DNA of 64,000 nt from Ideonella livida (lineage in GTDB: Bacteria; Pseudomonadota; Gammaproteobacteria; Burkholderiales; Burkholderiaceae_C), in assembly GCF_010499455.1 (NCBI RefSeq), contig NZ_JAAGOH010000026.1, positions 1 through 64,000 on the forward strand, written 5' to 3'. The translations under genes were made by a program, and so were the position numbers. Shown here piece after piece: positions 27,665 through 37,014 of this stretch. The notes under the pieces were generated by a model, which worked only from the letters and a program-made list of their open reading frames with translations, had not been told where the DNA came from and did no database searches. The first letter of the stretch is position 1. Each line of letters opens with the position of its first letter.

Positions 27665-29584
27665 ATGTCCGTGGCGCAGCAAAAGGGCAGGGCGATGTCT
27701 GCGGGCCCGCGGACACCGCGGCACGGTGGCCCTCAGGTCTGGGCCTATGTGGCCGTTTGCGCCCTGGTGGGAGGGCTGATCCTGGGGTTGGCTGTCTCGG
27801 CGGTGCGCGGTGAGCGCGCCCGTCAGCAGGAACGCATGCTGGCCCAGATGCACAGCCTCAACGGCCTGCTGGAGGCCCGGGTGCGTGACGTGCTGGTGCG
27901 TGCCGACCTGCTGCTGCAGACCGCTGTAGCCGATGCCCAGCAGGATCCCGAGGCCGCGCGCCGTGGGGCCTTGCGCGCGCCATGGCAGAACTACCGCCGA
28001 CTCCTGCCGGAAATGCTGCTGTGGCAGTGGCGCCCGTCGGTGCGGGCGCCCGGCCAGACGCTGTGGTCCTCCCAGGGCGATTTTCCGGGGCCTTTGCCCA
28101 CCCCTATCGGCATCTCCTCCCAGGGCCTTTACCTGGCCGGGCCCTTGCCCCTGCAGCCGACGGCAGCTTCCGACCCGTCCCCGGGCGCCGTGGCCACCGG
28201 CGGCGAACCTTCGGCGCCTTGGGTGCTGCTGCTGAGCCGCCCCCTGCGCCAGGACGATCCGGCCAGCGGCTGGCTCACCTTGGCCCTGTCGGTCGAGGCC
28301 TTTGACGCCGGGCTCAGCCAGGTGGACCTGGGGGATGGCGGGGCCGCCACCATCCGCACCGCGGACCTGGCCCTGGTCTACCGCCAGCCCTTGCCGCCCG
28401 AGGGCCTGTCCGCCCTGGGCAGCCGCAAAGTGTCCGCCGAGCTGCAGCAGGCCTTGCTGGCCCAGCCGCAGCAAGGTGCCTTCACCGCTCCGACCGCCAT
28501 GGATGGCGTCGTCCGCAGCAACGTCTACCAGCGCTTGCCCGACTTTCCCCTGCTGCTGTTGGTGGGGGTGGAGCGGCGGCTGGCGCCCGGCGCTTGGTCC
28601 GGCACCGAGCTGGCCCTGGTGGGTGTGGCCGGCGCGGCGTGGCTGCTGGCGGTGATCAGCGCGGTGGCGCTGTTCCGCCGCTCGCGGCGTGAGCTGGACG
28701 CGGCCTGGCAACACCAGCAGGCCATCGCCAGCTCTTCTGCCGATGCCATCATCACCAAGACGCTGGGTGGGCGCATCACCAGCTGGAACCGGGGGGCCGA
28801 GGCCATCTTCGGCTACACCGAGGCACAGATGGTGGGCCAGACCCTGCACCGCCTGTACCCCGAGGACCTTCAGGCCCAAGAGGACCACCTGCTGGACCGG
28901 GTGCGGCGGGGCGAACCGGTTCAGCCCTTCGAGACCGAGCGGCTGCGCCAGGACGGCCAGGCGGTGCGGGTCTCGGTGAGCATCTCGCCGCTGCGCGATG
29001 GCGATGGCGAGCTGATCGGGGTGGCACACATCGCCCGCGATGTGACCCAGCAACGGCGGCTGGAGCAGGAGCTGCGCGAGCTGGCCTTCCACGATCCCCT
29101 CACCCGCCTGCCCAATCGGCGCCTGCTGATGGAGCGGCTGCGCCAGGCCCAGCTGCACAGCCGGCGGCGCCGGCAGTGGGCGGGCCTGCTCTTCGTGGAT
29201 CTGGACCGGTTCAAGGGCCTCAAAGACCGGCTGGGTCATGAGGCGGGTGACGAGGTGCTGTGCCAGGTGGCACGCCGCCTCAAGGACCTGCTGCGCGACA
29301 CCGACACCGTGGCCCGGCTGGGCGGCGACGAGTTCGTTGTCGTCTGCCAGGGGCTGGGCGGCGACCTGGACGCCGCCCGACAGGCTGCCGAGCAGCTCAG
29401 GACCAAGCTGCAACAGGCCCTGGCCGAGCCCCATGACCTGGGGCAGGGTCGCCTGCACCTGGGCGGCGCCAGCGTGGGCCTGCGCCTGTTCCTGGGGGCT
29501 GAGGAAACGCCCGAGCAATTGCTGCGTGAGGGCGATGCGCAGATGTACCTGGACAAACAGGGGCGCCGGGGCGCCGCAGCCTGA
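27665..29584 (+). CDS. Membrane diguanylate cyclase with periplasmic sensor and PAS domain
   Basis: The start at 27665 is preferred because a GGAGG site lies five bases upstream; in-frame starts at 27590 and 27695 remain possible. The protein is 639 aa. It has TM1 near 25-47, a periplasmic sensor of about 260 residues, TM2 near 315-338, a PAS domain (about 349-465, with FGYTEAQMVGQ) and a GGDEF domain. The active-site motif GGDEF is at 553-557. The product-inhibition I-site RDTD is at 544-547, exactly five residues upstream. It makes c-di-GMP at the inner membrane. There is no EAL domain. A degenerate HD-GYP gene lies two genes away. Confidence 0.93.
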   Translation: MSVAQQKGRAMSAGPRTPRHGGPQVWAYVAVCALVGGLILGLAVSAVRGERARQQERMLAQMHSLNGLLEARVRDVLVRADLLLQTAVADAQQDPEAARRGALRAPWQNYRRLLPEMLLWQWRPSVRAPGQTLWSSQGDFPGPLPTPIGISSQGLYLAGPLPLQPTAASDPSPGAVATGGEPSAPWVLLLSRPLRQDDPASGWLTLALSVEAFDAGLSQVDLGDGGAATIRTADLALVYRQPLPPEGLSALGSRKVSAELQQALLAQPQQGAFTAPTAMDGVVRSNVYQRLPDFPLLLLVGVERRLAPGAWSGTELALVGVAGAAWLLAVISAVALFRRSRRELDAAWQHQQAIASSSADAIITKTLGGRITSWNRGAEAIFGYTEAQMVGQTLHRLYPEDLQAQEDHLLDRVRRGEPVQPFETERLRQDGQAVRVSVSISPLRDGDGELIGVAHIARDVTQQRRLEQELRELAFHDPLTRLPNRRLLMERLRQAQLHSRRRRQWAGLLFVDLDRFKGLKDRLGHEAGDEVLCQVARRLKDLLRDTDTVARLGGDEFVVVCQGLGGDLDAARQAAEQLRTKLQQALAEPHDLGQGRLHLGGASVGLRLFLGAEETPEQLLREGDAQMYLDKQGRRGAAA

Positions 29585-29622
29585 GGCCTTGGCACCTTGC
29601 GCCCTGGCAGGTCCTCGCGACC

Positions 29623-30699
29623 TCAGGCCGTCTGCAGCGCGCCGCGGCGGATCTGGTCGCGCTCCAGGCTCTCGAACAGGGCCTTGAAGTTGCCTTCGCC
29701 AAAGCCCTCGTCGGCCTTGCGCTGGATGAACTCGAAGAACACCGGGCCCAGCAGGCATTCGCTGAAGATCTGCAGCAGCAGGCGCCTCTCGCCGCCGGCG
29801 GTGGAGCCGTCCAGGAGGATGCCGCGGGTCTGCAGCTCGGCCACCGGTTCGCCGTGGCCGGGCAGGCGTTCGGCCAGCATCTCGTAGTAGACGTCGTTGG
29901 GCGCGGTCATCAAGGGCACGCCGGCCAGCTGCAGCGCGTCCACGCTGGCCAGCAGGTCGTCGGTCAGCAGGGCAATGTGCTGGATGCCTTCGCCGTTGAA
30001 CTTCATGAGGAACTCCTCGATCTGTCCGGCGCCCTGTTTGGCCTCCTCGTTGAGCGGGATGCGGATCTTGCCGTCCGGGGCCGTCATGGCCCGGCTGGTC
30101 AGCCCGGTGTATTCGCCCTGGATGTTGAAGTAGCGGATCTCCCGGAAGTTGAACAGCCTCTCGTAGAAGCCGCCCCAGTAGGCCATGCGGCCGCGGTAGA
30201 CGTTGTGGGTGAGGTGGTCGACCAGGCGGAACCCGTGGCCCACCGGGTGGCGCGGCACGCCATCGAGGAACTCGAAGTCGATGTCGTAGATGCTTTTGCC
30301 GTCTTCGTAACGGTCGATCAGGTACAGCGGCGCACCGCCGATGCCCTTGATGGCCGGCAGGCGCAGCTCCATCGGTCCGGTGGGGATCTCCACCGGCTGC
30401 GCCCCCAGCGCCAGCGCCCGGTTGTAGGCATGGTGCGCGTCCTTCACGCGGAAGGCCAGGCCGCAGGCCGAGGGGCCGTGCTCGGCCGCAAAGTAAGCGG
30501 CCACGCTCTTGGGCTCGTGGTTGACGATGAAATTGATCTCGCCCTGGCGATACAGCAGCACCTGCTTGCTGCGGTGGCGGGCCACCAGGGTGAATCCCAT
30601 CTTCTCGAACAGCGGCTCCAGCAGCCCCGGGGTCGGCGAGGCAAATTCCACGAACTCAAAGCCCATCAGGCCCATGGGGTTCTCAAACAGATCTGCCAT
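29623..30699 (-). CDS. hppD: 4-hydroxyphenylpyruvate dioxygenase
   Basis: The start at 30699 is set by an AGGAGG ribosome site just upstream and gives 358 aa, the standard bacterial length. The iron ligands match the family: His162 (VDHLTHNV), His241 (GIQHIAL) and Glu323 (FFEFIQRK). The C-terminal helix ([18 protein letters not shown]) that gates the active site is complete. The enzyme converts 4-hydroxyphenylpyruvate to homogentisate in tyrosine breakdown. No homogentisate dioxygenase gene is nearby. It is convergent with the diguanylate cyclase gene. Confidence 0.97.
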   Translation of the reverse strand: MADLFENPMGLMGFEFVEFASPTPGLLEPLFEKMGFTLVARHRSKQVLLYRQGEINFIVNHEPKSVAAYFAAEHGPSACGLAFRVKDAHHAYNRALALGAQPVEIPTGPMELRLPAIKGIGGAPLYLIDRYEDGKSIYDIDFEFLDGVPRHPVGHGFRLVDHLTHNVYRGRMAYWGGFYERLFNFREIRYFNIQGEYTGLTSRAMTAPDGKIRIPLNEEAKQGAGQIEEFLMKFNGEGIQHIALLTDDLLASVDALQLAGVPLMTAPNDVYYEMLAERLPGHGEPVAELQTRGILLDGSTAGGERRLLLQIFSECLLGPVFFEFIQRKADEGFGEGNFKALFESLERDQIRRGALQTA

Positions 30700-31238
30700 G
30701 TGTGGCCTCCTTCCAATGTCTTCAGGTGTGTGTCGGTAGGCGTGGCGTCCGCCGTGGCGGTGCGCCGCGCAGGATTCCGGGGCCGACCCGCCTTGCCGGC
30801 CAAGCACAAGGCCGGCCGCGTCGCGGGCACAGGCTCGCCGCGGCGGACAGGCGTGCACGGCCGCCCCCGGCCTGTAGCAGGCCGGGGGCGCTGCGGGAGC
30901 GGGGTCCGGGAGGGGAAACGGAACAGACAGGGCCGAGGGCGTCGCGACCGCGACGCTCAGCACCGGAAGGCAGACGGCGGCGCCCCGGGGACACCGCGAG
31001 TGCTGCGGGCCAAGTGGTCGCCAATGACCAGTTGATAGACAGGGGCTGTCATGACGTCATGGTAGGGGGGTGGGGCCCGGCGGCCGCTGGGGTTAACCCG
31101 CCTGTCACGCCGTCGCCATGGGCCCCCCCTACCGTGCAGGGCCAAGATCCGGCGGTCCGGCACCACACTTGCGTTGGGGCTGCGCTGTGCGTTCACCGCC
31201 CGGGGCGCACGGGTCTTTCAGCAGACAAGGAGCAGAAG
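30700..31238. other. 539-bp intergenic region between hppD and the lectin gene
   Basis: No convincing coding region is seen; the open frames here are low-complexity Arg/Pro/Gly shadows. It should hold the divergent promoters of hppD and the lectin gene. It contains a GACAG/CTGTC inverted repeat (31038-31050) immediately followed by a 12-bp palindrome (31050-31061). Confidence 0.6.
31038..31061. promoter_or_regulatory. Abutting inverted repeats upstream of lectin gene
   Basis: Two perfect inverted repeats share one base: GACAG-GGG-CTGTC at 31038-31050 and the 12-bp palindrome CATGACGTCATG at 31050-31061. They are about 180 bases upstream of the lectin start. They may be a regulator binding site; no cognate regulator is recognised. 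Confidence 0.35.
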
Positions 31239-31544
31239 TTGAGCATCAAGCAGGAACGCATCGGCCCTCTTTTGGTGATGACTGGCGAGGCGCAGCGTCA
31301 GGAGTTCGACGCCAAGGACGCCACCCCGGTGCGTGTGGCCTTTCCCACGGCCTTTCGGCGCCCGCCTCTGGTGCAGCTGGGCATCGTGGGTCTGGACGAC
31401 AACAACAACCAAGCCCTGCGCCTGCGGGTGCAGGCCCTCAACGTGAGCGAGGAGGGGTTTGACCTGCAGATGTACACCTGGCACACCACCAAGCTGTTCC
31501 AGGTGGTGGTGCAGTGGACAGCCCTGGGCGAGTCGCGGTTCTGA
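31239..31544 (+). CDS. Single-domain H-type lectin, TTG start
   Basis: The reading frame is open far upstream, but the only good start is TTG at 31239, which has AAGGAG six bases ahead (31227-31232). This gives 101 aa. The sequence matches the H-type lectin domain: [19 protein letters not shown], then [19 protein letters not shown] and the closing strand [12 protein letters not shown]-type lectins (snail HPA, discoidin C-terminus) bind GalNAc-type sugars and form trimers. There is no signal peptide, so export, if any, is by another route. Stand-alone copies without fused domains are uncommon in bacteria as far as I know. It lies directly against a decayed pseudogene. Confidence 0.78.
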   Translation: MSIKQERIGPLLVMTGEAQRQEFDAKDATPVRVAFPTAFRRPPLVQLGIVGLDDNNNQALRLRVQALNVSEEGFDLQMYTWHTTKLFQVVVQWTALGESRF

Positions 31545-31545
31545 G

Positions 31546-32687
31546 GCCTGGGGGCCGGGCGGGGGGCGAGGCGGGTGATGCGGGCCAGTTGCAGGTTGTC
31601 CACCTGCTGCACGGTGCCTGCCACGGCGGCGCGGGCTTCAAAGGTGAGCGGGCCCAGGGGGGCGGTGTGGCGCGCCGGCCCTGGGCATCGATCAGGGCTT
31701 CCATCTGGGTCAGGGCCCGACCGCTGTCCAGGAGGTCGCGGGCGATGCGCCAGCCGTCACCCCCGCGCACCGCGGGGTCGAACTCGATCATGCCTCCGGC
31801 CAGTTGCAGGGACTTTTCGCGCAGGTCCCCGGGGGGCCAGCGGGTCGCGGCGCAGCACGGCGATCACGTCGCGCGCCTCCAGCACCGGGCCGATGCCCTG
31901 GCCCACCGGCTGGCTGCCGTCGGTGAACATGACCTCCAGCGGCAGGCCCAGGCGGCCGGCGACGAACTCGAACAGCTTGCGCAGGCGCAGGGCCGCGGGC
32001 ATGGTCCGCACTTTGGCACTGGGTCCCACCGGGATGTCCAGCACCAGGTGGGTGGAGCCGGCGGCGATTTTCTTGGAGAGGATGGAGGCCACCATCTGGC
32101 CCACCGAGTCCAGCGCCAGGGGTCGCTCCACCGAGATCAGGATATCGTCGGCAGCAGACCCTTGGGCGGTGCCCCCCCAGGCCAGGCAGCCCCCGGTGGT
32201 CCGCACAAGTTCCGGCAGGCGTGTCAGCGGCAGCTCCACCTGGGCGAGCACTTCCATGGGGTCGGCCGTGCCGGCGGGCGAGGTGATGGTCCGTGAACTG
32301 GTCTTGGGGCAGAGCAGGCCGTGCGCGGTGACGATGGGCACCACCAGCATGGAGGTACGGTTGCCCGGCAGCCCGCCGATGCTGTGCTTGTCCACCACCG
32401 GCCCGCCGCGTGCCTCGCGTTGCCAGTCCAGGCGCTGGCCGGCGGCAATCATGCCCTCGGTCAGGTAGAGCACCTCTTCGCGCTTCAGGTCCTGGCCCTG
32501 GGTGGCCACGACGAAGGCGGCCAGCTCGATCTTGCTGTCGCGGGCCTGGGCCATGTCGGCCACTGATGTCGATCAGCTCCTGGCGCTGCAGGTAGGCCAC
32601 TTTTTCCCGCCAAGTGTCGATGGCCACGCGGCGCAGCACCAGCGCGGGCAGGGTGTCGGCCCGGGCGACCGGGGCGGGGGCGGGCAC
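31546..32687 (-). pseudogene. Thymidine/AMP phosphorylase-family pseudogene, multiple frameshifts and truncation
   Basis: The family core is clear in one frame at about 31835-32563: [55 protein letters not shown] and [20 protein letters not shown]. The N-terminal start LRRVAIDTWREKVAYLQR is in a second frame. The switch is near 32565, where one extra base fits. A second shift lies in a C/G run near 31830, after which the C-terminal part ([11 protein letters not shown]) continues in another frame. A third shift is near 31670, before [20 protein letters not shown]. Relative to the family (about 500 aa), roughly 65 residues after the N-terminal motif and the final 60-70 residues are absent. The several lesions plus deletions argue for a decayed gene rather than sequencing error. 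Confidence 0.85.
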
Positions 32688-32734
32688 CGGGTCAGGCGCG
32701 GCTTCAGACGGGCCCAGGGCAGGCGGGGCCGGCC

Positions 32735-33832
32735 TCAGCGGGGCAAGGCGGCCAGGTCCAGCTCAGTCCAGAGGAAACGCCGTACCGGCTCCCACCACGG
32801 GCCCTGCACAGACAGGTCGACCACATGGCTCATGTCAGGCTGGGCGACCACGTCGCAGCGCACGCCGGCTGCGGTGAACCGCGCCTGGGTCGGCAGCAAG
32901 TGGCCGCTCCAGGTGGCGCCTGTGGTCCGGTCGGTGGGATTGGCATGCAGCAGCAGCACCGGGGTGTCGTCCGGGTCCACGCGCAGCAGGCTGCCGGTGT
33001 CCAGGTTGCCTTCGACCAGGGTGGCCCCGGTGGAGACGGCCGCCCGCACCCGGGCGCTCTGCCTCGGCACGCCGGACTGGGTGCCGGCCAAGGTGTCGGG
33101 CTCGACGGCGTTGATCAGGGCCATGCCTCCACCCGCGGAGGAGCCCAGGGTGGCGATGCGCTGCACATCCAGGTGGTAGGTGCCGGCCCGGGACTTGAGG
33201 AAGCGGATGGCGTCCATCAGGTCCTCGCTGGCCTGGGTGATGGCCTGCAGGCGTCGGGCCGGGCTGCGGGCGTTGTCGGGGGTAAGCCGGTAGTTGATGC
33301 TGGCCGCGACGTAGCCGGCCTGGGCGTAGGAGCGCATTTCGGCGCGGAAGTCCTCCTTGGAGCCGCTCTGGAAGCCGCCGCCGTGGACCCAGATGACCAG
33401 GGGCTGGGGGCTTCCGGCCACGGCATTGGGGGGCATGCTCAGGTCCAGTCGCAGCGCCAGGGTCTCGGCGCCGGTCTCGGCTGCCCGGCGGTTGCCGGCG
33501 GTGTACTGGTCGCCATCGGGGTTGGCGCGGGTGGCATAGACCAGGTCGGTGTGCTCGGTGAGCTGGTCCACGCTGAACTGGGTGGCCATGTAGAGCCCGG
33601 TGGCCGGGGCCTGCACCGGCGGGGGCGGCGCGGCGTCTTGGCTGCTGCCGCCGCCGCAAGCGGCCAGGGTGGTCCCCAGGCCCAGCGTGCCGGCACGCAA
33701 GGCCCGGCCCACTTGCGGTGGCCAGGACGGACGGCGCGGGCGCCGGGGGGGACGGGGCGGCGAAGAGGTCAAGTGCGGGCTCCAGCGGCATGGGGCCTCC
33801 GGCCCCACGGGCCCAGCAGGCCCGGGGCGCAT
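32735..33832 (-). CDS. Alpha/beta-hydrolase esterase, putative lipoprotein
   Basis: A 365-aa reading frame from ATG 33832. A lipobox (TTLAAC) near residue 59 follows a hydrophobic stretch. The true start may be a GTG about 40 codons later, which would make a normal 20-residue lipoprotein signal. The fold is that of carboxylesterase/hormone-sensitive-lipase type enzymes: oxyanion motif WVHGGGF, nucleophile elbow TLGSSAGGGMAL, an Asp/His pair near LLLHANPTD and DMSHVVDLS. It would hydrolyse small esters in the periplasm or at the outer membrane. The substrate is unknown. It is on the same strand as the pseudogene downstream and the SpoIIE fusion upstream, with short gaps. Confidence 0.85.
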   Translation of the reverse strand: MRPGPAGPVGPEAPCRWSPHLTSSPPRPPRRPRRPSWPPQVGRALRAGTLGLGTTLAACGGGSSQDAAPPPPVQAPATGLYMATQFSVDQLTEHTDLVYATRANPDGDQYTAGNRRAAETGAETLALRLDLSMPPNAVAGSPQPLVIWVHGGGFQSGSKEDFRAEMRSYAQAGYVAASINYRLTPDNARSPARRLQAITQASEDLMDAIRFLKSRAGTYHLDVQRIATLGSSAGGGMALINAVEPDTLAGTQSGVPRQSARVRAAVSTGATLVEGNLDTGSLLRVDPDDTPVLLLHANPTDRTTGATWSGHLLPTQARFTAAGVRCDVVAQPDMSHVVDLSVQGPWWEPVRRFLWTELDLAALPR

Positions 33833-33882
33833 GGTAGTGGCCCAGGCGGCAGAGGGTAACGCAGGACGGCGCGCAGGCGGGT

Positions 33883-36800
33883 TCAGCGCCGGAACAGGCG
33901 AAGGGTGTTCACGCCGGCCTCGTGCAGGTACTGCACCCGGTCGCAGGCCTGGCGGATGATGTTCAGCCCGAAGCCGCCTTCCGGAAACGCACTGAAGTCG
34001 GTGTGCGGCGATCGGGGTGGCGCCGGGGAGAAGGCCTCGCCCAGCGAGACCAGATCCACTTCCAGGCCGCCATCCCGGGCACGGGTGAACAGCTCGATGG
34101 GGGCGTCGGGCGGACGGTTGACCGCATGGCGGATGACGTTGGTGAAGCCTTCCACGCTGGCCACGGTCAGCAGGCCGGCGCCGGCCTCGTCCAGTCCCGC
34201 GGCCCTGGCGTCGGCCTGCACCGCGCGGCGCAGGCCTTCCAGGGCCCCCAGCACCGGTGCCAGCTCCAGCCGCCGCTCGGCGGGCGCGGACCGCGGGTGC
34301 AGGGCCATCACCAGGGTGAGGTCGTCGTTGACCTGCACGCTGGCGTCCAGCAGTTCTTGCCTCAGGCGGCTGAGGATGGCCGCGGGCGCGGCATGGCGCC
34401 GCGCCAGTGCGGCAAAGGCCTGCGCCACGCGCTCACGGCCCACCCGGGCACCGTCGGCGCGCTGGGCATCCGCCACGCCGTCCGAACACAGGAACAGCGC
34501 GTCGCCGGGTCGCCAGTGCAGGCTGTCCTGGGTGAAGGTGGCCTCGGCCATCACGCCCAGCGGCGGGTGCTGGTTGTGCAGGTGGACCAGGCCCTGGCCA
34601 TGCTGCAGCAACAGCGGCTCCTCATGGCCGCAGCCCACCCAGCTCAGCCGGCCCAGGCGGCTGTCCAGCCGCACATGGCAGACGGTGACAAAGGCGTCCA
34701 GTGCCTGCAGGTGGGGGGTGAGCGCTCCATGCACCGCCGCCAGGATAGCCGCCGGCTCGGGGCGGGCCCCCTGGTAGCGCGAGACCAGCTCGGCCATGGA
34801 GCGGCTGAACTGCAGCTTGGTGGCCGCCCCCATCAGCGCGGCGGCCAGACCCTTGCCCATCACGTCGCCCACCACGATGTCCACGCAGTTGGGCCCCAGC
34901 TCGAAGAATTCGACGAAGTCACCGTCAACGCCCTGCGAGGCCTGGTTGCTCACGCTCAGCCACAGCGGTCGGTCTGCCGCCGGCGGTGGCGTCACCAGCA
35001 GCGATTGCTGGATGCGCGCCCCGATCTGCACCTCGCGCTCGCGTGCCTGGGCCAGCGCCAGCTCGGCCCGCCGCAGGGCGGAGATGTCGGTCTGGATGCT
35101 GATGTACTGGCGCGGCAGCCCGTCATCTCCCGGCACCGGCACGATGGTGCCGGCCACCCAGTAGCGCTCGCCGTCCTTGCGGCGGTTGACCAGTTCGCCA
35201 TGCCAGATGCTGCCCTGGGTGATGGTGCGCCAGAGCTGTCGGTAGACGGTGTCGGGATGCTCGCCGCTCTTGAGCAGGTTGTGCTTGCGGCCGAGGAGCT
35301 CGGTCGGGCTGTAGCCCGAGAGCTCGGCCAGCTTGGCGTTGGCATAGAGGATGCGCCCGAAGGGGTCGGTGATGCTGACGATGGCGTGGGCATCCAGCGC
35401 CAGCTTCTGGCGCTCCAGGTCGGTGGCCAGGGCCTGGGTGCGCTCCAGCAGGGCGGCCCGCTCGGCCTCCTCCTCGCGTCGGGCGGTGATGTCGCGCAGG
35501 GTGGCGGTGAAGAACAGCTGTGACCGGGCGCGCACCGGCACCACGGTGAGCTCCAGCGGAAAGATGCGGCCCCGGGCGTCCAGGCCGTCCATTTCCACGC
35601 GCTGGTTGACCACGCCGCCGGCACGACCACTGAGGTAGTCGCTCAGGCTGGCCATGACCCGGGCACGCGCGCGATGCGGCAACAGGTGGAACACCGGCTG
35701 CCCGATGACCTCGGTGCGCTCGCGGCCGAAGATGAGTTCGGCCGCGGGGTTGAAGTCCACCACCGTGCCGGCGGCATCGAAGGTCAGGATGCCGTCCATC
35801 GACGCCTCGAGGATGGCGCGGCGCCGGGCCTCCAGCAGGCGGGCCCCGGCCCGCATGACCCGCAGGCGGCGCTGGCTGTCCTCGTCGCGCCGCAGGCTGC
35901 GCCAGAGGGCGGCGCCGGTGGGCAGCACCAGCAAGCTCAGCACCAGGCCAGCCAGGACCAGGCTGCGGGTGGTGCCGCGGCTCTCGCGCAACACGTCTTG
36001 CAGCGGGTGCTCTACCAGCACCCCCAGGGACCAGCCCGGCACCGGCCGCCAGGCCGAGAGCTGCTCGGTGCCGTGCAGGCCCTGCCCCAGGGCAGTGCGC
36101 GGCCCCCCGGGGGGGGCCGATGGCAGGGCGGGTTGCAAGGCTGGCAGCTCCGGATGCCCCTGGCCGGGCAACAGGGGCTGTGCACCGGCCACCAGGCTGC
36201 TGTCCTGGCCCAGCACCGCCACCTGCAGTCCGGTGTCGGCTATCAGACTGTCGAGCTCCTGCAGCAGGTGGCGGGGATCCAGCACGGCCACCAGCCAGCC
36301 GCTGGGCACCCCGGTGGGGCTCTGCAACGCCAGCACCAGGCACAGGCCATAGGCCTCATGCTGCCGGGGGCTGGGAGGTTCCAGGTCGGGCAGCAGCAGG
36401 CCGGCCCTCAAGGGACCCAGGCGCGGTGCCGCCGACGGCGGGGGCAGCGGGCCGCAGGCAGCCAGCGGCGCCAGGCGGCCCACGGTCCTGGCGTCGGTGC
36501 TGGTGCGCACCTGCTGCCGGGCATCGAGCAGGCTCAGGCTGCGCATCAGGGGTTCACGCTGGGCGATGTCGGCCAGCAGCGGCTGTAGGCGTACACCACT
36601 CTCGTTGGACAGGTCGGCCAGACCTTCGGCCAGGGTGCGCATCAGACCGGCGGCGGCGGCAAGCTGGCGGTCCACCTGACTGGCCAGCACCTGGGCATGC
36701 AGATCGGCCCGGGACAGCGCGCTCTCTTCCACCTTGCGCTGGCCAAACAGGATCATGGCCGCTACCGCCAGCCACACCAGGATGAGCAGCAGGCCGGTGA

Positions 36801-36966
36801 GCCACACCACATGCCGGGCCTGCAGGCGCGAGGGGGTGTCCGGCAATTCCCCGGCTTCTGGTGGCAGGCCGTCGGGCCCGGTGGAGGGCGCGCTGGGGCG
36901 GGCCAGCGGCTCGGACTCGGGACCGTTTTGTGGGTGGGCTGGCACCTCGTCGTCGGGATCCGGCAT
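33883..36966 (-). CDS. Membrane sensor, two PAS domains, SpoIIE phosphatase and RsbW-like kinase in one chain
   Basis: A 1027-aa protein. A Pro/Glu-rich cytoplasmic N-terminus of about 50 residues precedes TM1 (about 52-75), a large periplasmic sensor, TM2 (about 335-358), PAS1 (about 385-490), PAS2 (about 525-640), a PP2C-type SpoIIE phosphatase domain (about 655-870, with GDFVEFFEL, VVGDVMGKGLAAALMG, FLCSDGVADA and NDDLTLV) and a C-terminal GHKL ATPase of the anti-sigma kinase type (about 890-1027, EGFTNVIRHAVNRPP, GGFGLNIIRQACD). It joins opposing phosphatase and kinase activities of a partner-switching pathway in one polypeptide. No STAS anti-antagonist or sigma gene is nearby, so its partner must be elsewhere. 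Confidence 0.92.
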   Translation of the reverse strand: MPDPDDEVPAHPQNGPESEPLARPSAPSTGPDGLPPEAGELPDTPSRLQARHVVWLTGLLLILVWLAVAAMILFGQRKVEESALSRADLHAQVLASQVDRQLAAAAGLMRTLAEGLADLSNESGVRLQPLLADIAQREPLMRSLSLLDARQQVRTSTDARTVGRLAPLAACGPLPPPSAAPRLGPLRAGLLLPDLEPPSPRQHEAYGLCLVLALQSPTGVPSGWLVAVLDPRHLLQELDSLIADTGLQVAVLGQDSSLVAGAQPLLPGQGHPELPALQPALPSAPPGGPRTALGQGLHGTEQLSAWRPVPGWSLGVLVEHPLQDVLRESRGTTRSLVLAGLVLSLLVLPTGAALWRSLRRDEDSQRRLRVMRAGARLLEARRRAILEASMDGILTFDAAGTVVDFNPAAELIFGRERTEVIGQPVFHLLPHRARARVMASLSDYLSGRAGGVVNQRVEMDGLDARGRIFPLELTVVPVRARSQLFFTATLRDITARREEEAERAALLERTQALATDLERQKLALDAHAIVSITDPFGRILYANAKLAELSGYSPTELLGRKHNLLKSGEHPDTVYRQLWRTITQGSIWHGELVNRRKDGERYWVAGTIVPVPGDDGLPRQYISIQTDISALRRAELALAQAREREVQIGARIQQSLLVTPPPAADRPLWLSVSNQASQGVDGDFVEFFELGPNCVDIVVGDVMGKGLAAALMGAATKLQFSRSMAELVSRYQGARPEPAAILAAVHGALTPHLQALDAFVTVCHVRLDSRLGRLSWVGCGHEEPLLLQHGQGLVHLHNQHPPLGVMAEATFTQDSLHWRPGDALFLCSDGVADAQRADGARVGRERVAQAFAALARRHAAPAAILSRLRQELLDASVQVNDDLTLVMALHPRSAPAERRLELAPVLGALEGLRRAVQADARAAGLDEAGAGLLTVASVEGFTNVIRHAVNRPPDAPIELFTRARDGGLEVDLVSLGEAFSPAPPRSPHTDFSAFPEGGFGLNIIRQACDRVQYLHEAGVNTLRLFRR

Positions 36967-37014
36967 GGGCGTTGGGGGTGGAGACGAGGGGAGCGCGGAA
37001 CCTGAACCCGATCT

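Noticed and set aside
25278-29758. Long minus frames of 713 and 876 aa
   Set aside because: Shadows of the helicase and diguanylate cyclase genes; His/Gln/Gly-rich with no family signature.
31546-32687. Pseudogene explained as sequencing error
   Set aside because: One shift lies in a homopolymer, but two others do not and parts of the family sequence are missing at two places.
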